A stretch of 5,228 nucleotides of DNA from assembly GCA_903970295.1 (NCBI GenBank), contig CAJCHQ010000188.1, forward strand, positions 1 through 5,228, written 5' to 3'. The notes beneath the pieces are model-generated. The model had not been told where the DNA came from. It worked only from the letters and a program-made list of their open reading frames with translations, and made no database searches. This document shows, one piece after another, positions 4,947 to 5,228 of this stretch; positions within the stretch are counted from its first letter, which is position 1, and each line of letters opens with the position of its first letter. The DNA comes from Bryobacterales bacterium. GTDB taxonomy: Bacteria; Cyanobacteriota; Vampirovibrionia; Obscuribacterales; Obscuribacteraceae. Both the position numbers and the translations under genes were made by a program.

Positions 4947-5228
4947 ATGCCAGCCGAACTTAGCTCACAGCTCGAACAACCGGTAGCGCCAGGGCAGCAA
5001 CAGAGATTTGGCTCTTCCTCAGACTCGCAACATCGAGCCGCACAAAAAGCGCAGCGCGCGGGAGAGAAGGCGCGTGAGCAAAAGACTAACTCCCACCTTC
5101 CCGCTGTCGAAATCGGCGACCACGAACCTAGCGAACAATCGAAGAAAAGCGCCGAAGCGATGAAGAGTGCGCTCGATAACACAATCATGTCTTTCAGTCA
5201 CCCCGACACCTCCCGCTTGATGATTTTG
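4947..5228 (+). CDS. N-terminus of unknown hydrophilic protein, 3' end outside window
   Basis: The frame opens at an ATG with a well-placed Shine-Dalgarno and stays open for 94 codons to the window edge. The visible part begins MPAELSSQLEQPVAPGQQQR and is rich in Gln, Glu, Ser, Ala and Lys, with a charged helix-like stretch (AAQKAQRAGEKAREQK, about 32-47) and then NSHLPAVEIG (about 49-58) in a polar background. No signal peptide, membrane segment or known domain is visible, so this is probably a disordered leader to a domain beyond the window. The LPAVEI patch is the only hydrophobic island before residue 75 and could be a short interaction motif. It is transcribed away from the kinase, and a shared promoter region is possible. 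A long Cys-rich frame on the opposite strand overlaps it but has no start signal and looks like an artefact. Confidence 0.8.
   Translation, partial: MPAELSSQLEQPVAPGQQQRFGSSSDSQHRAAQKAQRAGEKAREQKTNSHLPAVEIGDHEPSEQSKKSAEAMKSALDNTIMSFSHPDTSRLMIL

Noticed and set aside
4742..5188. 148-residue Cys-rich frame on the - strand
   Set aside because: It covers the divergent gap and lies antisense to the well-supported start at 4947, has no start signal or family pattern, and its Cys come from reading Gln/Ala/Arg codons in reverse.

Overview
The window holds two complete genes on the + strand (a response regulator and a small His-rich protein of unknown family), one complete histidine kinase on the - strand, and two genes cut by the window edges (a large LysM protein at the left, the hydrophilic start of an unknown protein at the right). 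Base composition is near 50% GC and start signals are typically bacterial. The long Ser/Thr/Pro/Ala-rich LysM protein and the charged, low-complexity start of the right-hand gene remind me of large-genome non-photosynthetic cyanobacterial relatives (Obscuribacterales / Candidatus Melainabacteria). That placement is a pattern-based guess with no marker gene behind it. I see no rRNA, tRNA, CRISPR array, insertion sequence or phage gene.

Layout: (1) <3-1919, +, C-terminal 638 codons of a modular protein with a low-complexity N-terminal region, a (QT)4 hexamer microsatellite, a LysM domain, a Pro/Lys linker and a hydrophobic C-terminal segment. (2) 1966-2733, +, NarL/FixJ-type response regulator (receiver plus LuxR-type helix-turn-helix), 46 bases after the LysM gene. 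(3) 2734-2902, leader/intergenic region with a weak terminator candidate, a small hairpin and a strong Shine-Dalgarno. (4) 2903-3535, +, 210-residue protein with a helical first third and a beta-rich, His-rich remainder. (5) 4656-3562, -, membrane-anchored NarL-type histidine kinase, converging on gene 4 with only 26 bases between stop codons. (6) 4657-4946, 290-base divergent intergenic region. (7) 4947->5228, +, N-terminus of an unknown, probably disordered protein.

How the genes may work together: the kinase has a HisKA_3-type DHp domain and a NarL-type ATPase domain, the usual partner class for NarL/FixJ regulators. The regulator lies about 1.9 kb from the kinase start, on the opposite strand, with the unknown gene between them. 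The simplest reading is a two-component pair split over two converging transcripts, with the unknown protein and possibly the LysM protein as output or accessory; this is inference from proximity and family match.

Beyond the genes, the most striking sequence structure is a perfect 22-bp palindrome inside the LysM-protein coding region (195-216). A second perfect palindrome of 16 bp lies inside the unknown gene (3220-3235).
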